Position numbers and translations under genes: made by a program
Assembly: GCA_023475455.1 (NCBI GenBank)
Contig: JAMCVR010000210.1
Span: 1 to 16,402, forward strand
Direction: 5' to 3'
Origin: Thermoplasmatota archaeon
Lineage (GTDB): Bacteria; Pseudomonadota; Gammaproteobacteria; Burkholderiales; Thiobacillaceae
Length of the DNA: 16,402 nt
In this document: positions 1-7,046 of the stretch, piece by piece
How the letters are laid out: every line of letters starts with the position of its first letter
Position numbering within the stretch: the stretch's first letter is position 1
The notes under the pieces: model-generated
What the model was told of the DNA's origin: nothing
The model's database searches: none
What the model saw: only the letters and a program-made list of their open reading frames with translations

Positions 1-127
1 AAAGATTATCGACAAAGAGGACACGGAGAACGCAGAGGAAAACGTATCGCCGGTTTTTCCCCGTGTCCTCCGCGCCCTCCCTGTAAAACGCTTTTGACCC
101 TGGATGACCCATGAACCTGGAAACGGC
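1..127. repeat. Copy 1 (right end) of a 628-bp tandem duplication
   Basis: These 127 bases are identical to 629-755. They are intergenic DNA that belongs downstream of the fusion-protein gene, yet here they run directly into the middle of that gene at 127/128. The unit 128-755 is therefore the second copy of a tandem duplication whose first copy lies mostly upstream of the window. Identity is perfect over the visible part. The left junction cannot be checked for microhomology because the original upstream sequence is not shown. Confidence 0.9.
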
Positions 128-129
128 TC

Positions 130-627
130 GAAGTCCCGGTTCCGGAAACCGCTCTGCCGCTGGTGCGCATCGGCCTGCCGGTCACGCTGACCGTCGACGC
201 CCTGCCCGGGCAACGCTTCAGCGGCAAGGTGCACGCCATCGATCCGGCGGTCGATCCGGTGAGCCGCAACGTGCGGGTGCGCGCGCGCATCGCCAACCCC
301 AAGGGGCAACTCAAGCCCGGCATGTTCGTCCGCGCCACCGCCGATCTGGGCGGCAAGACCCGCGCGATTCTGCTGCCCGAGCAGGCGATCGTGCCGCGTG
401 CGGATGGCAGCTACGTTTTCCTGGCGGTCGACGGCAAGGCCGAACTGCGCAAGGTCACGCTGGGCAAGCGCGAACCCGGCCGGGTCGAAATCGTCTCCGG
501 CGTGAAAGCGGGCGACACCGTCGTTCTCGACGGACAGATCAAGCTGCGCCCCGGCGTGCCGGTGGTCACGCTGGAGCAGGCGGCGCAGATGATGAAAAGG
601 CAGGCTGGCAAGCCTGCGGCGCGCTAG
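130..627 (+). CDS. 3' fragment of RND efflux membrane fusion protein (HlyD/AcrA family)
   Basis: This open frame carries the C-terminal part of a periplasmic adaptor that links an RND inner-membrane pump to an outer-membrane channel. Visible are the beta-barrel section (RIGLPVTLTVDALPG, then a DPAVDPVSRNVRVRA stretch), the typical LKPGMFV motif and the membrane-proximal domain ending in QIKLRPGVPV. Family members are usually 350-400 residues; only about 165 are here. The frame is coding right up to the duplication junction at 127/128 and has no start of its own (first possible start is GTG 163). It is therefore a duplicated 3' piece, and the full gene is expected just upstream of the window. 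It precedes the pump gene in the same direction, the usual adaptor-pump operon order. Which pump subfamily it serves cannot be told. Confidence 0.85.
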   Translation, partial: EVPVPETALPLVRIGLPVTLTVDALPGQRFSGKVHAIDPAVDPVSRNVRVRARIANPKGQLKPGMFVRATADLGGKTRAILLPEQAIVPRADGSYVFLAVDGKAELRKVTLGKREPGRVEIVSGVKAGDTVVLDGQIKLRPGVPVVTLEQAAQMMKRQAGKPAAR

Positions 628-628
628 G

Positions 629-755
629 AAAGATTATCGACAAAGAGGACACGGAGAACGCAGAGGAAAACGTATCGCCGGTTTTTCCCCGTGTCCTCCG
701 CGCCCTCCCTGTAAAACGCTTTTGACCCTGGATGACCCATGAACCTGGAAACGGC
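629..755. repeat. Copy 2 (right end) of the 628-bp tandem duplication
   Basis: Identical to 1-127. It starts at the stop region of the fusion-protein gene and ends in intergenic DNA at 755, where the two copies diverge (t at 128, a at 756). This copy sits in its natural context between adaptor and pump genes. Confidence 0.9.
640..731. repeat. Intergenic palindromic repeat element A
   Basis: An imperfect inverted repeat. The left arm (about 640-670) is purine-rich with GAGGACACGGAG and CGCAGAGGAAAA. The right arm (about 682-712) is the pyrimidine-rich complement with CCCCGTGTCCTCC. It resembles the CACAGAGACACAGAGG-type intergenic repeats seen in many proteobacterial genomes; that resemblance is from memory. 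It ends with a 22-base string (710-731) repeated exactly at the end of element B (845-866). A second instance lies at 1-127 because of the duplication. Confidence 0.65.
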
Positions 756-764
756 AATCCATTC

Positions 765-866
765 ACCACAGAGACACAGAGGGAACAGAAGAAAACCGGG
801 GGAGACGCTTTTAAGCTTTTCCTCTTTTACCTCTGCGTCCTCTTTGTAAAACGCTTTTGACCCTGG
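765..866. repeat. Intergenic palindromic repeat element B
   Basis: A second member of the same family as element A. The left arm at about 765-796 contains CACAGAGACACAGAGGG. The right arm at about 816-847 contains CCTCTGCGTCCTCTTTG, which pairs with the left arm imperfectly. The last 22 bases (845-866) are identical to 710-731. The element ends only 7 bases before the pump start codon, so the pump's translation start region is formed by the repeat end and has no clear Shine-Dalgarno sequence. Confidence 0.65.
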
Positions 867-873
867 CTTCCCC

Positions 874-3531
874 ATGATCCTTTCCGACCTTTCGATCCGC
901 CGTCCGGTGCTGGCCACCGTGATGAGCCTGCTCATCATCCTGGTCGGCCTGATCGCCTTCGACCGTCTGCCGGTGCGCGAATACCCCAACATCGACGCCC
1001 CGGTGGTGTCGGTGCGCACCGTCTACCCCGGCGCCTCCGCCGAAGTGATGGAAAGCCGGATCACCAAGCCGCTGGAGGATTCGCTGTCCGGCATCGAGGG
1101 GATCCGCACCATCAAGTCGGTGAGCCGCGAGGAAGTCAGCCAGATCACGGTGGAATTCGCGCAGTCGCGCGACCCCGAGGCCGCCGCCAACGACACCCGC
1201 GACCGGGTGGCGCGGGTGCGCGGCGTGCTGCCGAACGAAGCGGAAGACCCGGTGGTCGCCAAGATCGAGGCCGACGCCCAGGCCATCATCTGGCTGGCGT
1301 TCTCCAGCGACCGCCAGTCGCCGCTGGAAATCACCGACTACGCCGACCGCGTGGTGGCCGACCAGCTGAAGACCCTCCCCGGCGTGGCCTCGGTCATCAT
1401 CGGCGGCGAGCGCCGCTACGCCATGCGCATCTGGCTCGACCCAAGCCGGATGGCCGCGCTGGGGGTGACGGTGCAGGACGTGGAAGCCGCGCTCCGCAGC
1501 CAGAACACCGAACTGCCCTCGGGCCGCATCGAAAGCCAGGCGCGCGAATTTTCGGTGCTGGCGGAAACCGACCTGCGCACCCCCGCGGAATTCGAGCGCG
1601 TCATCCTTCGCGACAACGGCGGCGTGCTGGTGCGGCTGGCCGACATCGGCCGCGCCGAGGTCGGGGCCGAGGACGAACGCAACATCGTGCGCGTCAACGG
1701 CCGCGCCGCCGTGGGCCTCGGCATCGTCAAGCAATCCACCGCCAACACGCTGGAAGTCGCCCGTGCGGTGAAGGCCGAACTGCCACGCCTGGAAGCCGCG
1801 CTGCCCGAGGGCATGCAGCTCAAGGTCGGCTTCGACAGCTCGATCTTCATCGAGAAATCGATCGACGCGGTGTACACCACCATGCTCGAAGCCATGGTGC
1901 TGGTGGTCGGCGTGATCTTCCTGTTCCTGCGCAACTGGCGCGCCACCCTGATCCCCTTCGTCACCATCCCGGTGTCGCTGATCGGCGCCTTCATCTTTCT
2001 CTATGCCATGGGCTTCACCCTCAACGTGCTGACCCTCCTGGGGCTGGTGCTGGCGATCGGCCTGGTGGTCGACGACGCGATCGTCATGCTGGAAAACATC
2101 TACCGCCACATCGAGGAGGGCATGCCGCCATTCGACGCCGCGATCAAGGGCGCCAAGGAAATCGGCTTCGCGGTGATGGCGATGACCCTCACCCTGGTCG
2201 CCGTGTTCGCCCCGCTGGCGTTTGCCGAGGGCAACACCGGCAAGCTGTTCACCGAATTCGCCATGACGGTGGCGGCGGCGGTGCTGGTGTCCGGCTTTGT
2301 CGCGCTGACGCTGACGCCGATGATGGCGAGCAGGATCCTGCACCATGAAACAAGCCATAACGCCTGGTTCAATTTCGGCGAACGCGTGCTGAACGGACTG
2401 AACAATGCCTACATCCGCAGCCTCGCGCGCGTGGTCAAGCATCCATTGATCGTCGCGCTGGTGTTCGTGCTGGTCGCGGTCGCCGCGTTCGGCCTGCTGA
2501 AGTCGCTCAAGTCGGAACTGGCGCCGACCGAGGACCGCGGCTTTTTCATCGGCTTCATGCTGGCACCCGAAGGCTCCACCCTGCAGTACACCGACCAGTA
2601 CGCGCGCCAGCTCGAGGGCATGTATCAGAGCGTGCCCGAGGTGAACACCGCGTTCGTCGTGGTGGCGCCGGGACTGGAGCGCCCCAACCCGGTCAACACC
2701 TCGCTCTCGTTCGTGATGCTCAAGCCCTGGGAAGAACGCACCCGCAGCCAGATGGACATCACCGCCAGCCTCGGCCCGCGGATGTTCATGGGCATGCCGG
2801 GCGTGCTCGCCTTCCCGATCAATCCGCCCTCGCTCGGCCAGAGCTTCCGCAATCCGCCGCTGCAGTTCGTGGTGCAGGCGCCCAGCTACGCCGAACTGGA
2901 CAAGGCCGTGGAGGCGCTGATGGCCAAGGTGCGGGCCTATCCGGGACTGGCCAACGCCGACACCGACCTCAAGCTCAACAAGCCGCAGCTCAAGGTCGAC
3001 ATCAACCGCGACAAGGCGGCGCAGATGGGGGTCGGCGTCGACACCATCGGGCGCACACTGGAAACCCTGCTCGGAGGACGCGAGGTCACCCGCTTCAAGC
3101 AGGCGGGCGAGCAGTATAACGTCGTCGTCCAGCTCGATCCCGCCGCGCGCGCCACGCCGCAGGACCTGACCGCGCTGTACGTACGCGGCCAGGGCGGCAG
3201 CCTCACCCCGCTGTCCAACCTGGTCGCCGTCTCCGAAACCGTGGCACCGAAGGAACTCAACCACTTCGACCGCCAGCGCGCCGCCATCATCTCGGCCAAC
3301 ATCGCCCCCGGCACCACGCTCGGCGAGGCGCTCGCCTTCATGGACCAGGCGGCGAAGGAGACGCTGCCGAAGACCGCGCGCACCGCGCTCGACGGCCAGT
3401 CGCGCGAATTCGGCGAGTCCGGGCAGACGCTGGCGATCACCTTCGCGCTGGCGCTGGTCATCATTTATCTGGTGCTGGCGGCGCAGTTCGAGAGCTCGAT
3501 CCCGCCGCGCGCGCCACGCCGCAGGACCTGA
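874..3531 (+). CDS. RND efflux pump inner-membrane transporter (HAE1/AcrB-MexB type), 5' part of a broken gene
   Basis: This is a proton-driven multidrug or hydrophobe exporter of the inner membrane, working with the fusion protein encoded just upstream. The N-terminus MILSDLSIRRPVLATVMSLL is the usual cytoplasmic cap plus TM1. A large periplasmic loop follows, then TM2-TM6. TM4 carries the proton-relay pair Asp400-Asp401 in GLVVDDAIVMLENI, and the second periplasmic loop then runs to TM8. The literal frame is 885 codons. Only residues 1-874 are genuine; the final 11 (SIPPRAPRRRT) are out-of-frame reading after the duplication junction at 3496. Removing 362 bp joins it to the 3' part and gives 1025 residues, normal for the family. 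As written it stops just after TM8 and lacks TM9-TM12 and the TM10 lysine, so it could not work. The start is ATG 874; no good ribosome site is visible. The substrate cannot be predicted. Confidence 0.9.
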   Translation: MILSDLSIRRPVLATVMSLLIILVGLIAFDRLPVREYPNIDAPVVSVRTVYPGASAEVMESRITKPLEDSLSGIEGIRTIKSVSREEVSQITVEFAQSRDPEAAANDTRDRVARVRGVLPNEAEDPVVAKIEADAQAIIWLAFSSDRQSPLEITDYADRVVADQLKTLPGVASVIIGGERRYAMRIWLDPSRMAALGVTVQDVEAALRSQNTELPSGRIESQAREFSVLAETDLRTPAEFERVILRDNGGVLVRLADIGRAEVGAEDERNIVRVNGRAAVGLGIVKQSTANTLEVARAVKAELPRLEAALPEGMQLKVGFDSSIFIEKSIDAVYTTMLEAMVLVVGVIFLFLRNWRATLIPFVTIPVSLIGAFIFLYAMGFTLNVLTLLGLVLAIGLVVDDAIVMLENIYRHIEEGMPPFDAAIKGAKEIGFAVMAMTLTLVAVFAPLAFAEGNTGKLFTEFAMTVAAAVLVSGFVALTLTPMMASRILHHETSHNAWFNFGERVLNGLNNAYIRSLARVVKHPLIVALVFVLVAVAAFGLLKSLKSELAPTEDRGFFIGFMLAPEGSTLQYTDQYARQLEGMYQSVPEVNTAFVVVAPGLERPNPVNTSLSFVMLKPWEERTRSQMDITASLGPRMFMGMPGVLAFPINPPSLGQSFRNPPLQFVVQAPSYAELDKAVEALMAKVRAYPGLANADTDLKLNKPQLKVDINRDKAAQMGVGVDTIGRTLETLLGGREVTRFKQAGEQYNVVVQLDPAARATPQDLTALYVRGQGGSLTPLSNLVAVSETVAPKELNHFDRQRAAIISANIAPGTTLGEALAFMDQAAKETLPKTARTALDGQSREFGESGQTLAITFALALVIIYLVLAAQFESSIPPRAPRRRT
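3131..3496. repeat. Copy 1 of a 362-bp tandem duplication inside the RND gene
   Basis: These 366 bases are identical to 3493-3858. The copies overlap by four bases (AGCT, 3493-3496), so the period is 362 bp, which is not divisible by three. The segment codes for about residues 753-874 of the pump, from the second periplasmic loop through TM8. Confidence 0.95.
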
Positions 3532-3858
3532 CCGCGCTGTACGTACGCGGCCAGGGCGGCAGCCTCACCCCGCTGTCCAACCTGGTCGCCGTCTCCGAAA
3601 CCGTGGCACCGAAGGAACTCAACCACTTCGACCGCCAGCGCGCCGCCATCATCTCGGCCAACATCGCCCCCGGCACCACGCTCGGCGAGGCGCTCGCCTT
3701 CATGGACCAGGCGGCGAAGGAGACGCTGCCGAAGACCGCGCGCACCGCGCTCGACGGCCAGTCGCGCGAATTCGGCGAGTCCGGGCAGACGCTGGCGATC
3801 ACCTTCGCGCTGGCGCTGGTCATCATTTATCTGGTGCTGGCGGCGCAGTTCGAGAGCT
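3493..3858. repeat. Copy 2 of the 362-bp tandem duplication inside the RND gene
   Basis: Exact copy of 3131-3496. It leaves the repeat at 3859, where the pump sequence carries on in the correct frame toward TM9. I saw no mismatch between the copies. Confidence 0.95.
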
Positions 3859-4313
3859 TCGTATCGCCCTTCATCATCCTGCTCACCGTGCCGCTCGCCG
3901 CCACCGGCGCCCTGCTGGCGCTCAAGCTCACCGGCGCCACGCTCAACGTCTACAGCCAGATCGGCCTGGTGATGCTGGTCGGCCTGATCACCAAGCACGG
4001 GATCCTGATCGTCGAATTCGCCAACCAGCTGCGCGAACACGGCCGGCACAAGGGCGAGGCGGTGATCGAGGCCGCCGGCCTGCGCCTGCGGCCCATTTTG
4101 ATGACCACCGCCGCGATGGTGCTGGGCGCGGTGCCGCTGGCGCTCGCCGCGGGCGCCGGCGCGGAGTCGCGTTCGCCGATCGGCTGGGTCATCGTCGGCG
4201 GCCTGCTGCTCGGCACGCTGCTGACCCTGTTCGTGATTCCGGTCGCCTACACCCTGTTGACGCGCGACCGCACGGTCGCCGTCGGCGCCCCCCAGCCCGC
4301 CACCCGGAAATGA
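3603..4313 (+). CDS. RND efflux pump, 3' part of the broken gene
   Basis: This is the C-terminal quarter of the same transporter. The correct frame is open from the junction at 3493; the first start-like codon is GTG 3603. It contains TM8 (ITFALALVIIYLVLAAQFES), TM9, TM10 with the proton-relay lysine (VGLITKHGILIVEFANQL, Lys920 in collapsed numbering), and TM11-TM12 with the LGAVPLALAAGAGAESR loop and the FVIPVAYTLL end. It duplicates about 85 residues of the 5' part. With no start of its own and only five membrane segments it is not a gene in its own right. It belongs in frame after 3496 once one repeat copy is removed. A stable hairpin lies 13 bases downstream. Confidence 0.88.
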   Translation: MAPKELNHFDRQRAAIISANIAPGTTLGEALAFMDQAAKETLPKTARTALDGQSREFGESGQTLAITFALALVIIYLVLAAQFESFVSPFIILLTVPLAATGALLALKLTGATLNVYSQIGLVMLVGLITKHGILIVEFANQLREHGRHKGEAVIEAAGLRLRPILMTTAAMVLGAVPLALAAGAGAESRSPIGWVIVGGLLLGTLLTLFVIPVAYTLLTRDRTVAVGAPQPATRK

Positions 4314-4325
4314 CGAACTCGCCAC

Positions 4326-4353
4326 CCGCCCTGACGAGGCTTCGTCAGGGCGG
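4326..4353 (+). terminator. Hairpin after the RND gene, probable terminator
   Basis: A perfect 12-bp stem (CCGCCCTGACGA with TCGTCAGGGCGG) with a GGCT loop, starting 13 bases after the pump stop codon. There is no T-run after it, so it is not a classic intrinsic terminator. It may act as a weak terminator or as an RNA 3'-end stabiliser. Confidence 0.5.
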
Positions 4354-4483
4354 TATCGGCGCCGCTTCATCAAGCCGTCAAACCCGCCTGATTTAATGCG
4401 GCTTTCCGCGCCATCCGGCGCCACGGGAGGCTGGCATGAACCCTGCTCATACCCTTGCAAAGACAACGCAAGGAGAGACCGAC

Positions 4484-4750
4484 ATGATCGAACTGGAAAC
4501 AGGCAACACCCTGGACATCAGCCTGAAAGAGGATGCCCAGGGTCGCGACCGCGTGGAAGTCGCGCTCGACGAGCACGGATGTTCCCTCATGCTCACCCCG
4601 CATCAGGCGCGGGTGCTGGCGACCGAACTCATCATGGCGGTCAACCGCGCCGAAGTGCGCAGCAACCTCAAGCACAGCCAGAACATGGTTCGCAGCACGC
4701 AACCTGCCGAGCAAAAGCGCCGGCTGTTCCATCAGGCTTTCGCCAAATAG
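4484..4750 (+). CDS. Small conserved-looking protein of unknown function (88 aa)
   Basis: I do not recognise this family with confidence. The protein begins MIELETGNTLDISLKED and has a short acidic, beta-like N-terminal half. A helical LTPHQARVLATELIMAVNRAEV segment follows at about residues 36-57, then a basic tail ending in AFAK. There is no signal peptide, membrane segment or cysteine pair (one Cys), so it is probably cytosolic. ATG 4484 was chosen because AGGAG lies at 4471-4475, eight bases upstream. An in-frame ATG at 4436 also has a good GGAGG at 4426-4430 and would add 16 residues, so the start is uncertain. It stands alone between the pump's terminal hairpin and its own terminator, as a single-gene transcript followed by an unusually structured 3' region. 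Confidence 0.65.
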   Translation: MIELETGNTLDISLKEDAQGRDRVEVALDEHGCSLMLTPHQARVLATELIMAVNRAEVRSNLKHSQNMVRSTQPAEQKRRLFHQAFAK

Positions 4751-4758
4751 ATTTCAGG

Positions 4759-4858
4759 CCAGTCGGCTTCGACTGGACCGGGGTAGCGGGCAGCCAGGCT
4801 GGACTACCCGATAAGTCGCCTCCGATTGTCGGAGGCCCGCCATCCGTGATAGGGTGGC
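4759..4858 (+). other. Array of four stem-loops downstream of the small gene; possible structured 3' UTR or small RNA
   Basis: Four consecutive hairpins can be paired by eye. The first is CCAGTCG/CGACTGG (4759-4765 with 4770-4776, GCTT loop). The second has outer stem GGGTAG/CTACCC (4781-4786 with 4804-4809) around a smaller inner stem. The third is GCCTCCGA/TCGGAGGC (4818-4825 with 4829-4836). The fourth is GCCATCC/GGGTGGC (4839-4845 with 4852-4858, one G-T wobble). They begin 9 bases after the stop codon and lead straight into an intrinsic terminator. The region has no plausible coding sequence. It could be a 3'-UTR-derived small RNA, a transcript-stabilising end, or simply several short palindromic repeats. 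I matched it to no known riboswitch or RNA family. Confidence 0.45.
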
Positions 4859-4862
4859 ACTC

Positions 4863-4897
4863 AGGCGCGAAGGGCTCGTCCTCGCGCCTTTTTATTT
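4863..4897 (+). terminator. Intrinsic (rho-independent) terminator
   Basis: Stem AGGCGCGA (4863-4870) pairs perfectly with TCGCGCCT (4882-4889) across an 11-base loop. The stem runs into TTTTT (4889-4893) and further Ts to 4897. It would end transcripts of the small gene and its hairpin array before the thioredoxin-like gene, whose ribosome site starts at 4911. Confidence 0.8.
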
Positions 4898-4921
4898 CAC
4901 TACAATTGGCAGGAAATCCGC

Positions 4922-5296
4922 ATGGCCGTCATCGAACTCACCCAGGACAATTTCGAATCCACCATCAACGGCAACGACGTCGTCGTCGTCGACTTCTGGG
5001 CACCCTGGTGCGGACCCTGCCGCGGCTTCGCGCCGATTTTCGAAGCCGCGTCCGACAAGCACGCCAACATCGTCTTCGCCAAGGTCAACACCGAAGTCGA
5101 GCAGGAACTGGCCGGCTACTTCCAGATCCGTTCGATTCCCACGCTGATGGTGTTCCGCGAACAGGTCATCCTCTATTCCGAAGCCGGTTCGCTGCCCGCC
5201 AACGCACTGGATTCCTTGATCGAACAGGTGATGGGGCTGGACATGGCGCAGGTCCACAAGGACATCGCCGAGCAGCAGGGTCGGGGTCAGGCCTGA
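4922..5296 (+). CDS. Thioredoxin-like protein
   Basis: This is a small cytosolic dithiol oxidoreductase. The classic thioredoxin fold signature is present: a VVVVDFWAPWCGPC core with active-site Cys30 and Cys33, and the cis-proline loop RSIPTLMVF with Pro73. At 124 residues it is slightly longer than standard thioredoxin (about 105-110) because of a C-terminal extension (residues about 105-124, QVHKDIAEQQGRGQA). There is no signal peptide. The usual charged residue buried behind the active site of TrxA is present as Asp24. ATG 4922 is supported by AGGAAA at 4911-4916. The gene is isolated by the upstream terminator and converges on hda, with the last ten bases overlapping. It is probably an accessory thioredoxin rather than the main trxA, but that is inference. 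Confidence 0.88.
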   Translation: MAVIELTQDNFESTINGNDVVVVDFWAPWCGPCRGFAPIFEAASDKHANIVFAKVNTEVEQELAGYFQIRSIPTLMVFREQVILYSEAGSLPANALDSLIEQVMGLDMAQVHKDIAEQQGRGQA

Positions 5297-5934
5297 TTCA
5301 GCAGTAGCTGCCGCAGCAGCGGCAGCGTGATCGGACGGCGCGTTTCCAGGCTGAAGCGGTCCAGCGCCTCCAGCACCCGCAGCAGGTTCTGCATGTCGCG
5401 CGCGGTGTGGTTCAACAGATAGTCCGCCACCTGGGGTTCCAGCCGGAACCCCAGGGTTTCGGCGTGCTGCGCCAGGGCGGCGCGCTTCTCGGCGTCGTCC
5501 AGTCCGTGCAGCTGGAACACCAGCCCCCAGCCCAGCCGGGTCCGCAATTCCGGCATCACCGCCAGCTCGGCCGGCGCCACATTCCCCGCCGCCAGCCACA
5601 GCCCGCCCGCCTCGCGCACCCGGTTGAATGCGGCAAACCCCGCGTGCTGCCGTGCTTCGGTCCAGGTCTCCACCTGATCCGCGATCACCGCCTGCGCCAC
5701 CCGCTGTCCGCTGAAGTCGACCGCCATCCCGCGCGCCTGGCAGGCGTGCGCCCAGGCCGCCAGCAGGTAACTTTTTCCGCTCCCCGGCGCGCCCCACACG
5801 TAGACCATGCGCTCGGCGGCGCTGCCGTCGAGCATGGCCTGCAACTGCGCCATCAACTCGACATTGCGCCCCGCCACGAAGCGGGCGAGTTCGGGCCGGG
5901 CGGGCGGGCGAATGTCCAGGAGGAGTTGCTGCAT
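5287..5934 (-). CDS. hda: DnaA regulatory inactivator Hda
   Basis: Hda is an AAA+ protein that binds the DNA-loaded sliding clamp and stimulates ATP hydrolysis by DnaA (RIDA), preventing over-initiation of replication. The 215-residue protein starts MQQLLLDIRPP, whose QLLLDI (residues 3-8) fits the clamp-binding motif at the Hda N-terminus. Walker A is GAPGSGKS (residues 48-55), and the PELRTRLGWGLVFQL stretch is the conserved DnaA/Hda arginine-containing box. There is no C-terminal DnaA-type DNA-binding domain, which separates it from DnaA. The Walker B region (VIADQVETW) has a single acidic residue, weaker than in DnaA. The start is ATG at 5934 on the minus strand; no strong ribosome site is visible. 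It is divergent from nadA and convergent with the thioredoxin-like gene. Confidence 0.88.
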   Translation of the reverse strand: MQQLLLDIRPPARPELARFVAGRNVELMAQLQAMLDGSAAERMVYVWGAPGSGKSYLLAAWAHACQARGMAVDFSGQRVAQAVIADQVETWTEARQHAGFAAFNRVREAGGLWLAAGNVAPAELAVMPELRTRLGWGLVFQLHGLDDAEKRAALAQHAETLGFRLEPQVADYLLNHTARDMQNLLRVLEALDRFSLETRRPITLPLLRQLLLNQA

Positions 5935-5993
5935 GGGGCGCAAGGATAAGGCAAAAGCACGGGTACGCTCCAGAAAAACCCGGGCGCCGCCTG

Positions 5994-6023
5994 GTGAAAA
6001 CGCCTGCCGCGCGCAGCTATACT
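5994..6023 (+). promoter_or_regulatory. Possible sigma-70 promoter for nadA
   Basis: GTGAAA (5994-5999) and TATACT (6018-6023) are separated by 18 bases. They lie about 35 bases upstream of the nadA ATG in the intergenic space divergent from hda. The -10 matches the consensus in five of six positions and the -35 in four. Judged by eye only. Confidence 0.35.
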
Positions 6024-6057
6024 TGGCGCTTTCGCACTTGATGCCCGAGCCGCCCCG

Positions 6058-6685
6058 ATGAGCCTTGCCTTTCCCGTTCCGCTCAAACCCGTGATCCAGC
6101 CGCCGCCGATGGTGGAGGAAGTGCTCAGCGACGATGAGCGCACGGCGCTGAAAGCACGCATCAAGACCCTGATGAAGCAGCAGGATGCGGTGCTGGTCGC
6201 GCACTACTACACATCGGCCGACCTGCAGGACCTGGCCGAGGAAACCGGCGGCTGCGTGTCCGATTCGCTGGAGATGGCGCGCTTCGGCCACGCCCACCCG
6301 GCGAAGACGCTGATCGTCGCCGGGGTCAAGTTCATGGGCGAGACGGCCAAGATCCTCAACCCGGAAAAGCGCGTCATCATGCCCGACCTGGGCGCCGACT
6401 GCTCGCTCGACCTGGCCTGTCCGGCCGACGAATTCGCCGCCTTCTGCGACGCGCACCCGGACCGCCTGTCCGTCGTCTACGCCAACACCAGCGCCGCAGT
6501 GAAGGCGCGCGCCGACTGGGTGGTCACCTCCGGCATCGCCGCCAGGATCGTCAAATACCTGCACCGGCAGGGCCACAAACTGTTGTGGGCGCCGGACCGC
6601 CATCTGGGCGAATACGTGCGGCGCATCACCGGCGCCGACATGCTGCTGTGGCAGGGTTCGTGCGTGGTGCACGAGGCGTTCAAGG
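6058..6685 (+). CDS. nadA: Quinolinate synthase NadA, 5' part of a broken gene
   Basis: NadA condenses iminoaspartate with dihydroxyacetone phosphate to quinolinate in NAD synthesis, using an oxygen-sensitive [4Fe-4S] cluster. This part holds residues 1-209. It includes [21 protein letters not shown], the cluster ligand Cys115 ([12 protein letters not shown]), the [19 protein letters not shown] region and ligand Cys202 (GSCVVHEAF). After 6685 the literal frame runs out of register into the second copy. It has no stop until 8427, where it falls in frame with the next gene, so a naive translation gives a false 789-residue fusion. Removing 361 bp gives a normal 354-residue NadA. The start is ATG 6058 with no clear ribosome site. 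Confidence 0.9.
6323..6685. repeat. Copy 1 of a 361-bp tandem duplication inside nadA
   Basis: These 363 bases are identical to 6684-7046. The copies overlap by two bases (GG), so the period is 361 bp, one base more than a multiple of three. The segment codes for about residues 89-209. Confidence 0.95.
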
Positions 6686-7046
6686 GTCAAGTTCATGGGC
6701 GAGACGGCCAAGATCCTCAACCCGGAAAAGCGCGTCATCATGCCCGACCTGGGCGCCGACTGCTCGCTCGACCTGGCCTGTCCGGCCGACGAATTCGCCG
6801 CCTTCTGCGACGCGCACCCGGACCGCCTGTCCGTCGTCTACGCCAACACCAGCGCCGCAGTGAAGGCGCGCGCCGACTGGGTGGTCACCTCCGGCATCGC
6901 CGCCAGGATCGTCAAATACCTGCACCGGCAGGGCCACAAACTGTTGTGGGCGCCGGACCGCCATCTGGGCGAATACGTGCGGCGCATCACCGGCGCCGAC
7001 ATGCTGCTGTGGCAGGGTTCGTGCGTGGTGCACGAGGCGTTCAAGG
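6684..7046. repeat. Copy 2 of the 361-bp tandem duplication inside nadA
   Basis: Exact copy of 6323-6685. After 7046 the nadA sequence continues to its natural stop at 7483. No mismatches between copies were seen. Confidence 0.95.

Noticed and set aside
739..849. Short open frame starting at ATG 739 between adaptor and pump genes
   Set aside because: It translates the repeat element with low-complexity sequence and has no ribosome site.
811..3264. Very long minus-strand open frame (817 codons) opposite the RND gene
   Set aside because: Composition is His/Gln/Gly/Asp-rich with no recognisable domain. It is the expected antisense shadow of a GC-rich gene with strong codon bias; the plus strand is a clear transporter.
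4436..4483. Upstream start (ATG 4436) for the small unknown gene
   Set aside because: Not excluded, since it also has a GGAGG. The extra 16 residues look like leader sequence, so ATG 4484 was preferred with low certainty.
4901..4906. TACAAT as a -10 box for the thioredoxin-like gene
   Set aside because: No -35 at a usable distance, and it would put the start of transcription in or right beside the ribosome site at 4911-4916.
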